A stretch of DNA of 64,000 nucleotides from Monomorium pharaonis (Eukaryota; Arthropoda; Insecta; Hymenoptera; Formicidae), in contig NC_050467.1 in the NCBI RefSeq assembly GCF_013373865.1, positions 20,978,996 through 21,042,995 of the forward strand. Direction: 5' to 3'. The notes below the pieces were generated by a model, which was given only the letters and a program-made list of their open reading frames with translations, made no database searches and was not told where the DNA came from. Positions 26,726-38,779 of the stretch are shown here, in pieces; positions within the stretch are counted from its first letter, which is position 1, and the number at the start of each line of letters is the position of its first letter. The translations under genes were made by a program, and so were the position numbers.

Positions 26726-26765
26726 CTTCTCTCTTTCAGTTTGTAGAACCCTCCATATATCACCC
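26530..26765. repeat. Pyrimidine tract with (CT)n array
   Basis: A pyrimidine-rich + strand domain of about 235 bp whose core (26671-26735) is an almost pure CT array with a few TTC interruptions. It ends in CTCTCTTTCAG, which resembles a polypyrimidine tract plus acceptor AG. However, TTTGTAG follows and no convincing donor is found nearby. The 114-codon frame running through it is Leu/Ser low-complexity. Confidence 0.85.
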
Positions 26766-28226
26766 TATTCATCGACCAAGAAAGTAGGAAAGTAATGCGC
26801 GCCTTCGTCGCCTCGCCGATGAATTGAGCAGAACAGAGTATGCCTTGGGATAATCTGAGATATTTATAAATTAATGTAGCCTACCTTTCTGATCGTAATC
26901 ACTGACAGTCATTCTCTGTATCCCCCGAGTAACACGTATTTCAATTTCTTACCTGAAAATGAATTATGATTTATGTTATTTAGAATATAAAATGTTATAT
27001 ATAAATATTAACAATTTGTTTTAGCATGAATGTATGAAATCTTCAATTATTATAACAGTAACTTAAATAAATATTATAATATTTAGGTATAAACTATGGA
27101 ATTAATTGCAATTAACTTTAATCAGGCAACATTAAAGCTAATTATCCATATATAAGAAATTTTGGAAAAGTTTAATATTCAATTTATAAACAACTAGAAT
27201 TTTCTCTCATACTTCTAAAACAATCAATTTCAATTACATCGATAGTAGAAATAAAAGACAATAAAAGACGAAGAGAATGCAAGAAAATTTGTTAAAGGTA
27301 TGAGTTAAAGGGTGCTAGCGGAGATACCGATAAAGTCAAGTTATTTTTTAATAGCATTAACGCATTTAATTTATCTCGATAATAGGATGACGATAATATG
27401 GTGTGCGTGGAAAAGAGAAATGAGAAGATGAAGGACACCAAGAGGCCCTTATTAAAATTCATTAATTTCGCCCATCTATGAAAGTTTCATTTTTATGCAA
27501 ATCTAAGGAATAATCTGGTTAAAAAAGAATCAAAGACAGATAATTTCGGAGGAGTAGCACGTATGCAATTATTTGCTGCATATAAACATATTGATTGTAA
27601 AAGACAAAATCTGAATTAGCAATTATAACCATCATTGTATATCGCTATCACATTTTATATCGTATTGCATTTCAATTTTTCAAGTTGGATGGCTTTTTAT
27701 TGAAGTAAAATACATGCGTAATTTTTTTAAAATAATAATTATAGATAAAATAATTATTTTAGCTAACTATAGGTGTACTATAATATATAACTTAATAAAT
27801 TATATATGTATACATACATTTTTTAGTATACTAATGTATACATTAATATATATTAATTTTGTAATATGCCTATAGTGTAAAATAGTTTATATAAAATTGT
27901 GTTTCTATTATTTAATCGCTGGGAAAGTTCCGACACGTGTTCGATAACGACCGGATAGATCGGTGTGACAGAAATCTGGTACGACGTGCAATGAGTGATT
28001 GTGTGTTCCCGGTGGTAACCTCAAGAGGAGCGAAATTTTCCGACCGACAGCCACGTCAAAGCGATTTGTCGTCGGGCTTCCGCAGAGAAATGCGAGTTGC
28101 TCCCCCTCTATACGTACGCGAAACGACCATTTCCTACGTCTTCAGCAATCGCCCGTGCCTTAGGTACGTACAGCGCACTATCCACAAACGCGGTGTCGGG
28201 GGTCTTACGATTTCGAGAGCATTGTG

Positions 28227-28266
28227 CCGACTCCCGACTCCCGACTCCCGACTCCCGACTCCCGAC
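28227..28266. repeat. (CCGACTC)n heptamer tandem repeat
   Basis: Five full 7-bp units plus a partial one, with no mismatch visible. The unit is not a multiple of three, so it does not give a same-frame peptide repeat. The purity suggests a young minisatellite. Confidence 0.95.
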
Positions 28267-28737
28267 CTGTGCCATCTATCAGTTGTTATTTATTTAGATC
28301 GGAGCGGATGAATGGTGTTCCCTCGATACTACGAACGAGGCGGCGGTCGCGTAGCTGCAATCTTCTCAAGGAAATATACATGCCGTAGGTGAGGGCTTAT
28401 CGCGTTCATGCAACATTAGGCTTCCCCGTTATTTACCGCATTTTCGGGCTTTCCATTTTGCCCCGTCCCATTCGCGGCCGAGCCTCTTTTATCCGTGGCA
28501 ACACATTTTGCTAAGGCACCCGCCACGAACAGAGACAAATCTGGAGTAAAGTAACGTGGCTTGCACCGTTGCCTATTTATATTCTCGGCTACCGGTGAAT
28601 GATTCGCCATCGTTATATCCACAGTGCTTCAATTGGATGTTTTTTTAAAACGTAATAAGCTTTGAATTTTTTAATTGAACATAGAAATGATTGAAGTATT
28701 TCAATACGAATTACTTCTCATGATTGTGTATAATAAA

Positions 28738-28769
28738 ATGTGTGTGTGTAAGTGTGTGTGTGTGTGTGT
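28738..28769. repeat. (TG)n microsatellite
   Basis: A TG run of about 32 bp with one AAG interruption. Confidence 0.9.
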
Positions 28770-29172
28770 ACTAATGCAGATTTCTGCCTGCAAGTTCTTG
28801 ATGTTTATCCAAATACTGGATATTTTTCACATCTTTCAAATGCAAACAAAATATCGTGTTTATTCAGGTCGACATTTTTAATTATTGTAACGATATTTGT
28901 TTATATCATTATAGGGGATCTAAAAATGATTAAAACGTATGAAAGAATATAAAATCAATTTGATTTTTGTAATTTGTTCGTTGAGTATTTGCGCACTATT
29001 TCGGTGTTAATGGCGTGAGATCATAAGACGATCGAAACTTACGGTACCGCAAGAGTAATTTAGTTTGCATATTCTGCGCCGGAATCGATTCCTAGTGTAG
29101 CTCGGGCGATCGCTCTTGCGAACTTTATGCTTCGGCGATTATGTTAATGTGGATAACGAAGATAACACGACG

Positions 29173-29191
29173 GCTCCGTGCTGCACGGAGC
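29173..29191. repeat. Perfect GC-rich 8-bp hairpin
   Basis: GCTCCGTG and CACGGAGC flank a 3-nt loop (CTG). This is a tight, stable stem-loop in a CpG-rich islet. There is no T-run after it, and rho-independent termination does not apply in a eukaryote. Role unknown. Confidence 0.7.
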
Positions 29192-31740
29192 GTGCGCTGG
29201 ATATATTTTTCGAGCGTTTTTTCGTCTTTCTCCTTTATGCACCACCCTTCACGACGTCTCGTCTAGAACCGACTCTGGTACGCATAAAAATATGCAGGCC
29301 TTCCAGGCGGCACGAGTTCGCTGCATAATCATGCAGTCAATGAGCGCGAAAGAGCTAACCATGCGAAAAAGGAGAGCGTGGAAAAAATTTATGGCAGTAT
29401 GTATTAGGTTGATAGCATGCTGCCTCTTCATATAGTATTCACCCTCCTATGCAATGTATTTTAAGAAATGTAAGCAAGGATAAATCATTTATACTGATAA
29501 CGCGCGTTATATTGATTCCCCTAGCCTTTAATAAATTTCAGTTTTTTTTTTAACCCTTTTTATATCTGGGTCGTTATTTTTTTATAACTTATTTTAATTA
29601 TTTTATAAGAACTAATTATAAAATTATAAATTATATCTGTTAGAGCTAAAATAGTCTAGAAAATGTTTTCCGGAGTTGTTTTAAAAATCTAACAATTTTT
29701 TAATATACGGCAGCAATAATAGAACAATTTCTCTTTATTTAAAAGGATATGAAAGTCTATGTCAAAGTTAAAGGTATCTGCGTCAGGGAGTTCGACGATC
29801 GATTATCCGTTTCTTCCTGTCAAAACACTACATTCAGCACAGTTAACTTCTTTCTTAAAAGACGCGGACTTCCCAGGAGAGAAAACTTAGAATGGGACAA
29901 ATCGGGATAAAGTGACAAAAGAGAGCTGTCAATTGGTCTTACTTTATCATTCTTTCTATACGAAACAGCTTGTAATCGAAATTAATTTAATATTATTTTA
30001 TATTTGTTTGGTATATATACAAAATATTTAGGAAAAATGTAATAACGAAACTCGACTAACTGCAATTTGAAAAATTATTAATTTTTTGAATTACTTATAT
30101 CTCTGTACTAATAAATATGTAAGCATTAAAATAAATTAATAAGATCGTATTTTGTCGTTTAGACAGACGAATATAATGTACAGAGCTGTAAAGTTTGTAA
30201 CGATATTACTATGTACAGACTGTTAGTATCAATTACACATCACATCATTAGTGATTGACGATATGTCTGCAGTCATGAAGTACTATAAATATTTACACCA
30301 TAAATTGATAAATTGTTTAAACACAAATTAGTGTCTCTGCGAGAAACTCTTATACTAAATATCTTCAGTCCTTACTTGACTATGCTATTTGATTCGACCG
30401 CCATATAAAGTGCAATATCTCAGCGCTAGGAGCTGAATACATAAACAGCGGGAGGTAATACCCGTATAATATGCGTATCGAAGTATTCTTACCTTCGATT
30501 TCACGGACAACCAAGGTGGTGTAAGGATAAGGGTAGGATAAGGATATAGCAGAGCCTGTTACTCTTATCGCGAGAAAGCCGGCGGCGGAAGAAGAAACAT
30601 CCCTCGTAAATATAGAAGGTATAAAAGCCACCCTTTTGATGGAGTGGGCTCTTAAGGGTCGAGCTGGTATCGGACGGTGCGTTCGCCGCAGGATGACCAG
30701 AAGGATCGACTGAGGGGAGGAAGGGAGAGGAAGCAAGAAAACGAAGGATGAGGTTCCACTGTAAACGTAGGACACCGACCGTGCTTAACGATCGCTACAC
30801 GGACTTCGTATTTTGTTTAAAAGCCACCCATAAAATGACCACGGGCTTCTGACCACATCGTTATATCGCGTATTTTTTGAAGATTGATATTTGATATTGC
30901 TTAAAAAAGTTTTAAATAATTTTTTAAACTGATATTTATATAGCATTGGGATCAATTTGATTAGATGTTGCTTCCTGATCATGCAAAACATATTTAAAAT
31001 TTTTTTAAATTTTATATAGTATTAGTAAATAATAATTGCAAGTAAATTGTGAAAAATTCAAATTTTTTAATTGTATTGATTGCAAATTTTTTTTAATGGA
31101 AGGGTATTCTTTTCAGTAGTCAATTCTTATTTATTCTGATACAAATTTGTTTATGTAATAATATATTAATTGTTTTTTTATCTGTTTCCGTCAAAATTAA
31201 GGTTATCAAATGACTCCGTTTGATGTAACTTCTAAATGTTCTAAAATATATAAACACACGCATGCGTACATTCTGATCGATTTGATTTTGGAAAAAAAAC
31301 GAATCTTCATTTCCATTTTACATATATTCGCGACTATTTGTCTCGAGAACCGATTTCTATGGATACTGTACGATGATAGAAAGCATCATCGAAATTCAGA
31401 AGGAAACGCCACAAGATATTCCCATTTCCGGCGCGTCGTCTCGGTCATATGGTATTGCGTGTCTTCATGTTTGCTTAAGGATATCAACGAGACGGTGGAG
31501 ATGATGCTACTTGGGGTGAATAACTTATGTTTACTCGCACGCATTTTCATACTTGGCATCATTTAAAGATGCGATTTTTACACATAATAGACACAAACCA
31601 ATACGAAATACTGTATTCGTTAAAGCTAATATTTTATCAGATGTTCTTATCTTCAAATTAGAATATACAGCTTTATTTAAAGTTCAAGTTTTTAAACATT
31701 AATTAATTAAAATATAATAAATTCAATTATTACTATTACT

Positions 31741-31795
31741 ATTATTCTATTAGATCAATTGTCATTATCATTATTCTATTAAATCTATTAGATCA
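31741..31795. repeat. Imperfect ATT/CTATTA-rich direct repeat
   Basis: ATTATTCTATTA occurs at 31741-31752 and about 31770-31781, and CTATTAGATCA at 31747-31757 and 31785-31795. It looks like a short tandem duplication with a small insertion in one copy. Confidence 0.7.
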
Positions 31796-33385
31796 GTGTC
31801 AAAACAGATTAATCATACGAATTATTCGATGATATTACTTGCGCAAACCATGTTTGCTGTCGATGCGAATAAGCCGGATGATATAAAACGGTATAACGGT
31901 ATTCAAGCAATATAAAGAGAAGCGCATTTATACTAGCATAAGAGGATGTAGCGCGCTATTACCTAACCCAGACGATGCATTTCCACTCGCCATTTGCACT
32001 TCTACTCGTCTGATCTCTGAAGTCGTAAAAGAAATATTTTGTTAATACATTCTGCGCATCATAAATGCGATAGGTGAATGTATATATGCGACGGGTTAGA
32101 CATACCGTTGAGACATTATATTTTTGGAAGGCAACCAGTCGCGCAGAGGCTCGCGTCGGCCATAAACCTGTTTTATTTCTACAGGGCGGTTTTAAAATTC
32201 CGCTTCTGGAATAACGGGATGAGGAACGTCGGGAGGAGAAGGAAGATCGAAGGAGCAGCGAAAAGGAGCGGGATAAGTGCACGAGCGAGAAAAGGCCGCG
32301 AACTGACGATAGAAAGAGAGCCGAAAGAGCGCACGCGGGAATAAAAAATATATATGTACATTACGTTCTCTCCCGTCCGTAGTTGTGGATTCGCCGGAGC
32401 GGCTCATACATATGGGACCAATTTAGTAAAATTATTCAGAAACCGGGAGATTCCAGCCGTGCCCACCTATCAACCCTCAAAGCGCCGTAAACGCGTATCA
32501 TTGTCAAAGGATTTGAGAGATTTCGAGGAGCAGGGAAAGGACGTCGGCCCACTGAATGGGCCGGTAAAATAGGGTATTAAGCTTCGTACAAAATGTTCCC
32601 GACGTTTACGTGACCTAGCAATCATCACTTCTTCCACACTTTATGCCAGATTGATTTCTTTTTCATGATTATTTGTCTTTTATTTTGTATTAAAGATATT
32701 TTGGCTATCAGCTAAAGTTATTGAAATTTAAAAAATATAAGAACGTTAGGTTAATTCTTTTTTTTCTAATTAATGATAAAAAATTTGGGATGAATATATT
32801 TGAATTTTGGTCTTAAACTAATTACAAAAACAACGAAATAAAAATATCGAAGAACTTATATAATGGCTTATACAGTGAAAAACCATATTGCAATTTTTTT
32901 TAATAAAAACTTTTAAGTGAGTAAATGAATCTAAATAAATTTTTCCACGAATATTTAATAGATTTTCATCGGTACGTATAAAAAATTTTATTTACTTTAT
33001 AATGCTTCTTGATTAAATTTGGGAATAAGTATTATAGTACGCAATTTTTCTTAAGCATTGAGGGGAACAAAAAAATAAAATAACTTTTAAATAAAAAAGA
33101 GAATTGTGCTCAAATTTACACAGATACTTAAATGCGTAATAATAGAACAATTTATAAAATTTTTATATTTTTTGTAATGCTTTGTGAGATAACACATCCT
33201 AATATAACAATTTTGTTCACAATTTTGTTATTTTATATTAAAATGCAAGACAACAAAGTCGAAAAAAGAGAGATCGAAAAAAAAATTGCACACGTGTTAA
33301 GAAATCTAAGGTTTACGACAATATTTGTACCAGCCTGTAGAACAGTTTGGTCTCTGTTCTTTAGTTACGTTTTCGAAGACACGCG

Positions 33386-33387
<2 letters not shown>

Positions 33388-33423
<36 letters not shown>
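33388..33423. repeat. (CA)n microsatellite
   Basis: An uninterrupted CA array of about 36 bp. The His-Thr tail of the short frame ending at 33434 is an artefact of it. Confidence 0.95.
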
Positions 33424-33424
<1 letters not shown>

Positions 33425-34241
33425 TCAGATATAAACTAAATAAACAAAGCGCAATGTGTGAAAGGGCAGGGTTCCGGGATTCTAAAAGGTAAAGAATTGA
33501 GAAGCGTCTAGGCGTGTAGGAAAAGTGAGAAGAACGGCGATTGTGTGAGCGTAGAGAAGGGTTAGAGTGGAAAAGAAAGAAACCCCCGCGGGTCACTCGT
33601 CCGACTTTGGGAAATAAAAACTCGCTTTACGCGGAGCTTTTATTGCGGGTACGGCGTTTCTTTTGTATCCCTTTGGACACGCGCTACAGTGCCTTTCAAT
33701 CGGTCCAACGAATACATAGTTCTCCAATGGTCTCGTTGGGAATACCAAGCTTCCTTTCTCTTTTCTTTGTTAACAACTATCTTCCACTTCCTACTATTTT
33801 CTTCTTTCTTATATCTCTCCTCTTAATTCTCCTTACCGTCTTCACTCAACAAACAAAACATCTTAAATGTCTTTTATAACGAGACTATTTACTACCATGA
33901 GATTATTGTGCTTTTTTCGTTTATAATGAAATTGCTAAATAACGTTTTGTTATATAATTAATCTAATTTTGAGCTTTAAAAAAAATTTAAAAGATTTAAA
34001 AAATGTACGTATTTTTGTATGTTTGAAAATGGGTATAATATACGCAAAAAATTTTTTATTAAAATAAAATTATTTGTCAAGTGTTTTTTTAATTGAAATA
34101 TCTTGTCATGTGTGTGTATGTGTGTGTAACATATACTTAAATGATATGAGTTTAACTTATTGTTAATTTGAGTTAAATCTTAAACTTGTTACTCTTATGA
34201 AATATTTTATAATGCATTTTCACACAAATTGTGTATACGTT

Positions 34242-34278
34242 GTTGAATGTAATAAACACGCGTTGAATGTAATAAACA
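34242..34278. repeat. 20-bp tandem duplication
   Basis: GTTGAATGTAATAAACA occurs at 34242-34258 and again at 34262-34278, giving a 20-bp period. A simple recent duplication. Confidence 0.9.
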
Positions 34279-34878
34279 TATTTTCATTCAGTTATTCAAC
34301 TGAAGGTTCTAGAGTCTTTCAACATTCTGCCGACAATTTTATAGAGTACTTGGCTTTGGAGAACGTAGATATTAATTTTTCATGGTTAATTTACCGATTA
34401 ATTTGCCAGGAGGAAAAGTGGTTCTTACAGCGAGTTGAAGGAGCCCTGTCAAGAGCACTGATTGAAATATAGGGTAGGAAAGTCTCAGGCCGCGAACTCG
34501 AGGGTGGAATATCGAAGATCGAGAGGAATGTGATGCGCATGATTTAAATTACTTAACGTAGTTTGCTTTAAGTCTCAAATTGCAGATCCTCTTTTATTGA
34601 CGGTATTTTATTATGAATCTTACATTTATATTAACGTTCCTTTTTTCTATTATATTTATTTATTATGATGTAATTCTGTTAAATACAAATGACATTTGAC
34701 ATTCTATCAAATTTTCTTCACTTTAAATGATTGTCTTATATTATAGCGCCATTAGGAGTTAATATTTTACGTTTTTCTTACTAATTATTAATCACAAATT
34801 TTTATCTATACTAAGATTTGACACAATTTTTTTATCGCATATATACTTTTATATATAAATATAAATATGTATATATAA

Positions 34879-34922
34879 ATGTGTGTGTGTGTGTGTGCGC
34901 GCGTGCGCGCGTGTGTGTGTGT
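34879..34922. repeat. Alternating purine-pyrimidine tract, (GT)n(GC)n(GT)n
   Basis: 44 bp of strict purine-pyrimidine alternation with a GCGCGC-rich centre flanked by GT repeats, preceded by an AT alternating run. This is a classic sequence type for the left-handed Z form under torsional stress. Whether it forms in vivo cannot be read from sequence. Confidence 0.95.
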
Positions 34923-35421
34923 TTGCGGCGAAATTCGCAATTAAACCGTACGTAGGCACCCTACGCGCTATATGTACTCTAGACGCGAAGTGCAGGTAAA
35001 ACCCGTTTGTTTTGGAAATTGCGTTAATTTGGCGAGTGCAGACGGACTGATTTCGTGAGTGACGTGGCAATCACTGCGCAATCACCGAGAACGAACGAAT
35101 CGCAGAAATGGAATTGCCGCTTCTCTATATATGAATGCGACAAACGCAGGCATATCCGTTTTAACAATCATACATGCGAGATAATGATGCACCATGATAA
35201 ATGCGGTAGGTACAGGACATTCTATGTCACATTCAACACCTTTCAGACTTTTAACTAGTTCTACATATGTACAGCAAGTCGCATGAGCTATGTTGCATTG
35301 CGTTCCGTCACAAAAATATTGTGATAATTTTTATAAAAAGATTTCTCTCGCTCTTTTATAAAAAGCACAAAAGCGAAAACAGTAAAGAATAAATGATATG
35401 AAAAAATATTTACTATACGTG

Positions 35422-35465
35422 TAGAGAGAGAGAGAGGGGGGGGGGAGAGGGCGAGAGAGAGAAAG
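35422..35465. repeat. (GA)n interrupted by a 10-bp G run
   Basis: GA repeats, then ten G, then further GA/GC-interrupted purine sequence. A homopurine tract of this kind can form triplex DNA in vitro. Confidence 0.9.
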
Positions 35466-35771
35466 AGAACATACATGGACAACATGTCTAGACGTAATTT
35501 ATCAATTAACTCATCAAAATTTTTTATACAATGAATCTGGCGACCGTGTAGCCTAGCGCAAAAGTCCTGCTAATTACAAAGCCGAGTGGCAGAACAACAG
35601 ACTGTGGTAACCAGGAGTAGCGGGAGGTTACCAGAAAATTCAAAGTCTCATCCTGATAATTAATCATCTATTAATTGGCAAGAAAAGGTATGCGTCATCC
35701 TGCGAAATTACTTGATCTTGAAGAGGCGAATCTCTCGCGTACGTAAGTTAAACGGCCCTACTCATTATTTA

Positions 35772-35799
35772 TAATTAATTAATATCCGCTCATTTGCAT
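35772..35799. promoter_or_regulatory. Candidate homeodomain plus POU octamer site
   Basis: Two overlapping TAATTA cores (35772-35781) lie 10 bp from ATTTGCAT (35792-35799), the reverse complement of the POU octamer ATGCAAAT. Such neighbouring sites occur in animal enhancers. The AT-rich context makes chance matches common. Confidence 0.2.
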
Positions 35800-37600
35800 A
35801 TTAATTTCTACGCCCTCAATGCTAGTACGTTGAAAATAACGCATATTGTTGCACACTTAGGATGATAAATGTGAGAACGACAATGTGAAATAGATCTTAG
35901 TTTTGCTGTGGGATGCATGGAATTCATATTATAGGAGAAACAAAGATTTACGCTGTGAGACAATTAATTTTATCCGCGAAGTGCTGTGACATTTGTATTA
36001 TAGTATGTAAATTATGATTGATTACATGAGCATACACAGACGTATTCGAGGATGAAAAAAATATGTTTAATTTTAAATGCTACCACAATGTTTTAAATAA
36101 TCAAGTTTTAAATAACCGTTAAATTGTTTTTTTATTTGTGTAAATATTATATACATATATCAGGCTAAAAATTATTTAAGTAATGTGATAATTTCATGAA
36201 TTATTATTTGCAGAATAAAATAATTCTGCATGTAAATTGCTTTATTTAACATACTTGCATTTAGTATTTTATCATATAGAAAAATGTATTCAATATATTT
36301 TTTCTTGTAATTTTTATATTTAATACTTTTTTCTTCCATTTTCTTTTTTTTCAATTATTATTTGGATAATAGTATTTTCTAATAATTCTTGACAGAACAC
36401 GTGTATTTTAGTTTTCAATGTGTACTGTCCGCTGATAATTCCATAGTAGAATATGCCTTTTGTAAAATCAAATTAATTATGCGTTATTTATTGCTATATC
36501 TACTCTTCCTATTAAAGAAGTAGAAAAAGTAGCCAGAAATTGTAGGGAAATGAACAAAGAAGATTGTCAGAAACTAAATATCAGAACAAATCTACTATTA
36601 TCAGTTCAAAATATCTGTAAAACAATTAAAAAAGGGTGACGAGTTTATTAAAAGAAATTTTTTTGAATTTTAATATTTTGCTTGTTCAATATATATTACT
36701 TATTCAGCGGTTCAATTTAATTATTAGATGTATTTAACGGTATATTTAACTATTAGAAATGGTCTCTTTTTAATATAATTATTAATAATAAATTCAAATT
36801 AATATAATTAATGTATATTAAATTTGATATACTTATGCCAATTAAAAATTATACAAAATATATACAAAATATACAAAACATATATTTACTAAATGCATAA
36901 AAACAATATGTAATAAAAATGCAACCGGTGAATGGAGTATAGCGAGAAAAAAATTCATTGCTTTGGCTTGGTGTGATCGGAATCTTTGTTCATTACTTCA
37001 AACATTGGCCGAAAAAAAGTCGCTTTATTCTATTTCTCTAATGTTCTCATGGAACCAGCGTTGTACCTTAACTGCACGGACGTGTTTCACGTTGAAAGAA
37101 TCAAAGGGTAGGTAGCCCGAAGGCGGGGTTGAATCTAACCTTCTCCACACAGCAATTTACTCCGAAATCATTTACCCTCCTATCGTCCATGATAGAGAGA
37201 AAAAGCCGAGCGGAGAAAGACGAAAAGAAAGGGGTACAACGAAGGATGGGAGAGAGGGTGGGGGCATTCGAAAAATTGCGCCAGTAAATTTTCGTGGCAA
37301 CTACCATCATTTACCTAAACTCCGAGGAGCTATTGTGAGGCAGAGATAGAACCGGCCTCGCAGAATCACGAGGACAATTGTTTTCCCACTACTGCAGTAA
37401 GCAGAACTACTGAAGCTGTGCAAAATCGGTTCAGAGATGTACAGTAATTGTTTGCAATTATTGGCTTGCCTGGGGCCAACTTAGAGATCACCTCGATATA
37501 CACAGTACATTGTTACCACAACTATCTTCGATTTTACTCGTGTTATTCTGTATTTTTTATCATTTCTTACTTTTTAAATTAATTATTTTTTATAACATTA

Positions 37601-37629
37601 CACACACATACACATACACACACACACAC
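37601..37629. repeat. (CA)n microsatellite with TA interruptions
   Basis: CACACA and ATACACA units in about 29 bp within AT-rich sequence. Confidence 0.85.
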
Positions 37630-38731
37630 CTTATATTTTTAATTATTATGTACTTATATCAAAATATTATTTTATTAAATTATTTTATTAAATTAAATCC
37701 AGACTTAAAGTTAACACTTAACAATTGATTACAATATCATTAAAATTATTTCTAAAATTAATTTTATAAATGCTTATTAAAAATGAAGAAATAAATAAAT
37801 AATTTATAAATTATTTATATAATAAAATTTTTTTAAAATTAAATATGGTCTATAAAAAATTTTTGCTATTAAATTACTTTTTGGCTTTATTTTTTGGCTA
37901 AATTTACGGTAATTATGAAATAAAAAATTGGAATTTAAAGATTACAAGATACATATACAACGAATAAAAAAAAGGAAACAAATGAAATTGTGAAAAGCAA
38001 ATAGAAAGGACAATGTTACGGAGTATATCTATATTGAGCATATAGTGTATGTTCAAATACGTGTAGTAACGACTCTCCATATTCATAGTGTACAACATAG
38101 TCGCACAAATTTAATTCCCAAAGCCTTGCTCGCTCATCTCTTCAAATACGGTTTCCTTCGTCTCATATTGTCTGTCTCTATCTTTTCTGTAGTGCTTTTG
38201 TCTGTTGTAATTAACAATAAAACAAATAAAAGTTGTAATAAATAAATGTAATAAAATGAGGACAATAATATTTTAAATATACATATAGCAAACGAATGTT
38301 AGGAATGCTATTGTATAATTTTGGATATCTGTATTATCTCAGAAGGAAAGTAGGATATTTTAGCGAATTTAATATAAAGTTAGTCGTGTAAAGTTAATGA
38401 ATGGCGCTGGTTAGTAAAACTCATCGACAACGTATACCCACACTTATGTGGCGTCCAAACGTGCGTATCAAATTATGATTCAAGAGGGGAAGTTTTGAGA
38501 ATAAAGTATCAATTGACTTGAATTTAAGCAAATTATCTCTGTATCATGTATGTTGTGTATTATTATATTTTAGGTGAGAGAGCATTACTAACATTAAGAA
38601 TATGAAAAGTATCGTTACAATAATTGTAATTAAGTATTGTGAATATAATAAAAGTAATTATACGTTACTTCTTGACCTGATTGGCTTGTCAGCGCGATGT
38701 CGCTGGCAATAAGAATAATACCAATAAGAAT

Positions 38732-38779
38732 AATTCCAACGGTGCTACTCCTATATAACATATGAGCATCGTTGGAATT
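38732..38779. repeat. 15-bp near-perfect inverted repeat
   Basis: AATTCCAACGGTGCT (38732-38746) pairs with 38765-38779 at 14 of 15 positions; the odd one is a G-U in the + strand RNA. The loop is 18 nt. The stem is too short for a normal microRNA precursor. It may be a small foldback remnant. Confidence 0.65.

Larger units (their letters stand above)
18891..28226. other. Gene-free stretch, AT-rich with CpG-rich islets
   Basis: CpG-richer islets occur at about 19540-20300, 20900-21500, 22140-22430 and 24170-24930, with AT-rich DNA between them. The 19725-19880 segment is a purine-rich domain, as is 26310-26450, while 26530-26765 is pyrimidine-rich. Frames of 80-130 codons in these islets overlap on both strands and are low-complexity or featureless. 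No domain, tRNA or rRNA signature was found. Confidence 0.5.
28267..34878. other. Gene-free stretch
   Basis: Mostly AT-rich, with CpG-containing islets at 28270-28620, 29000-29440, 30380-30800, 31960-32580 and 33480-33720. The 30690-30755 and 32216-32345 segments are purine-rich on the + strand. Reading frames reach 131 codons (30380-30775, minus) but lack motifs, and several overlap antisense frames of similar length. No RNA gene was recognised. Confidence 0.5.

Noticed and set aside
26671..26745. CT tract ending in CTTTCAG as a real 3' splice site
   Set aside because: The tract is a microsatellite. TTTGTAG follows, and no suitable donor or coding-like exon is found downstream.
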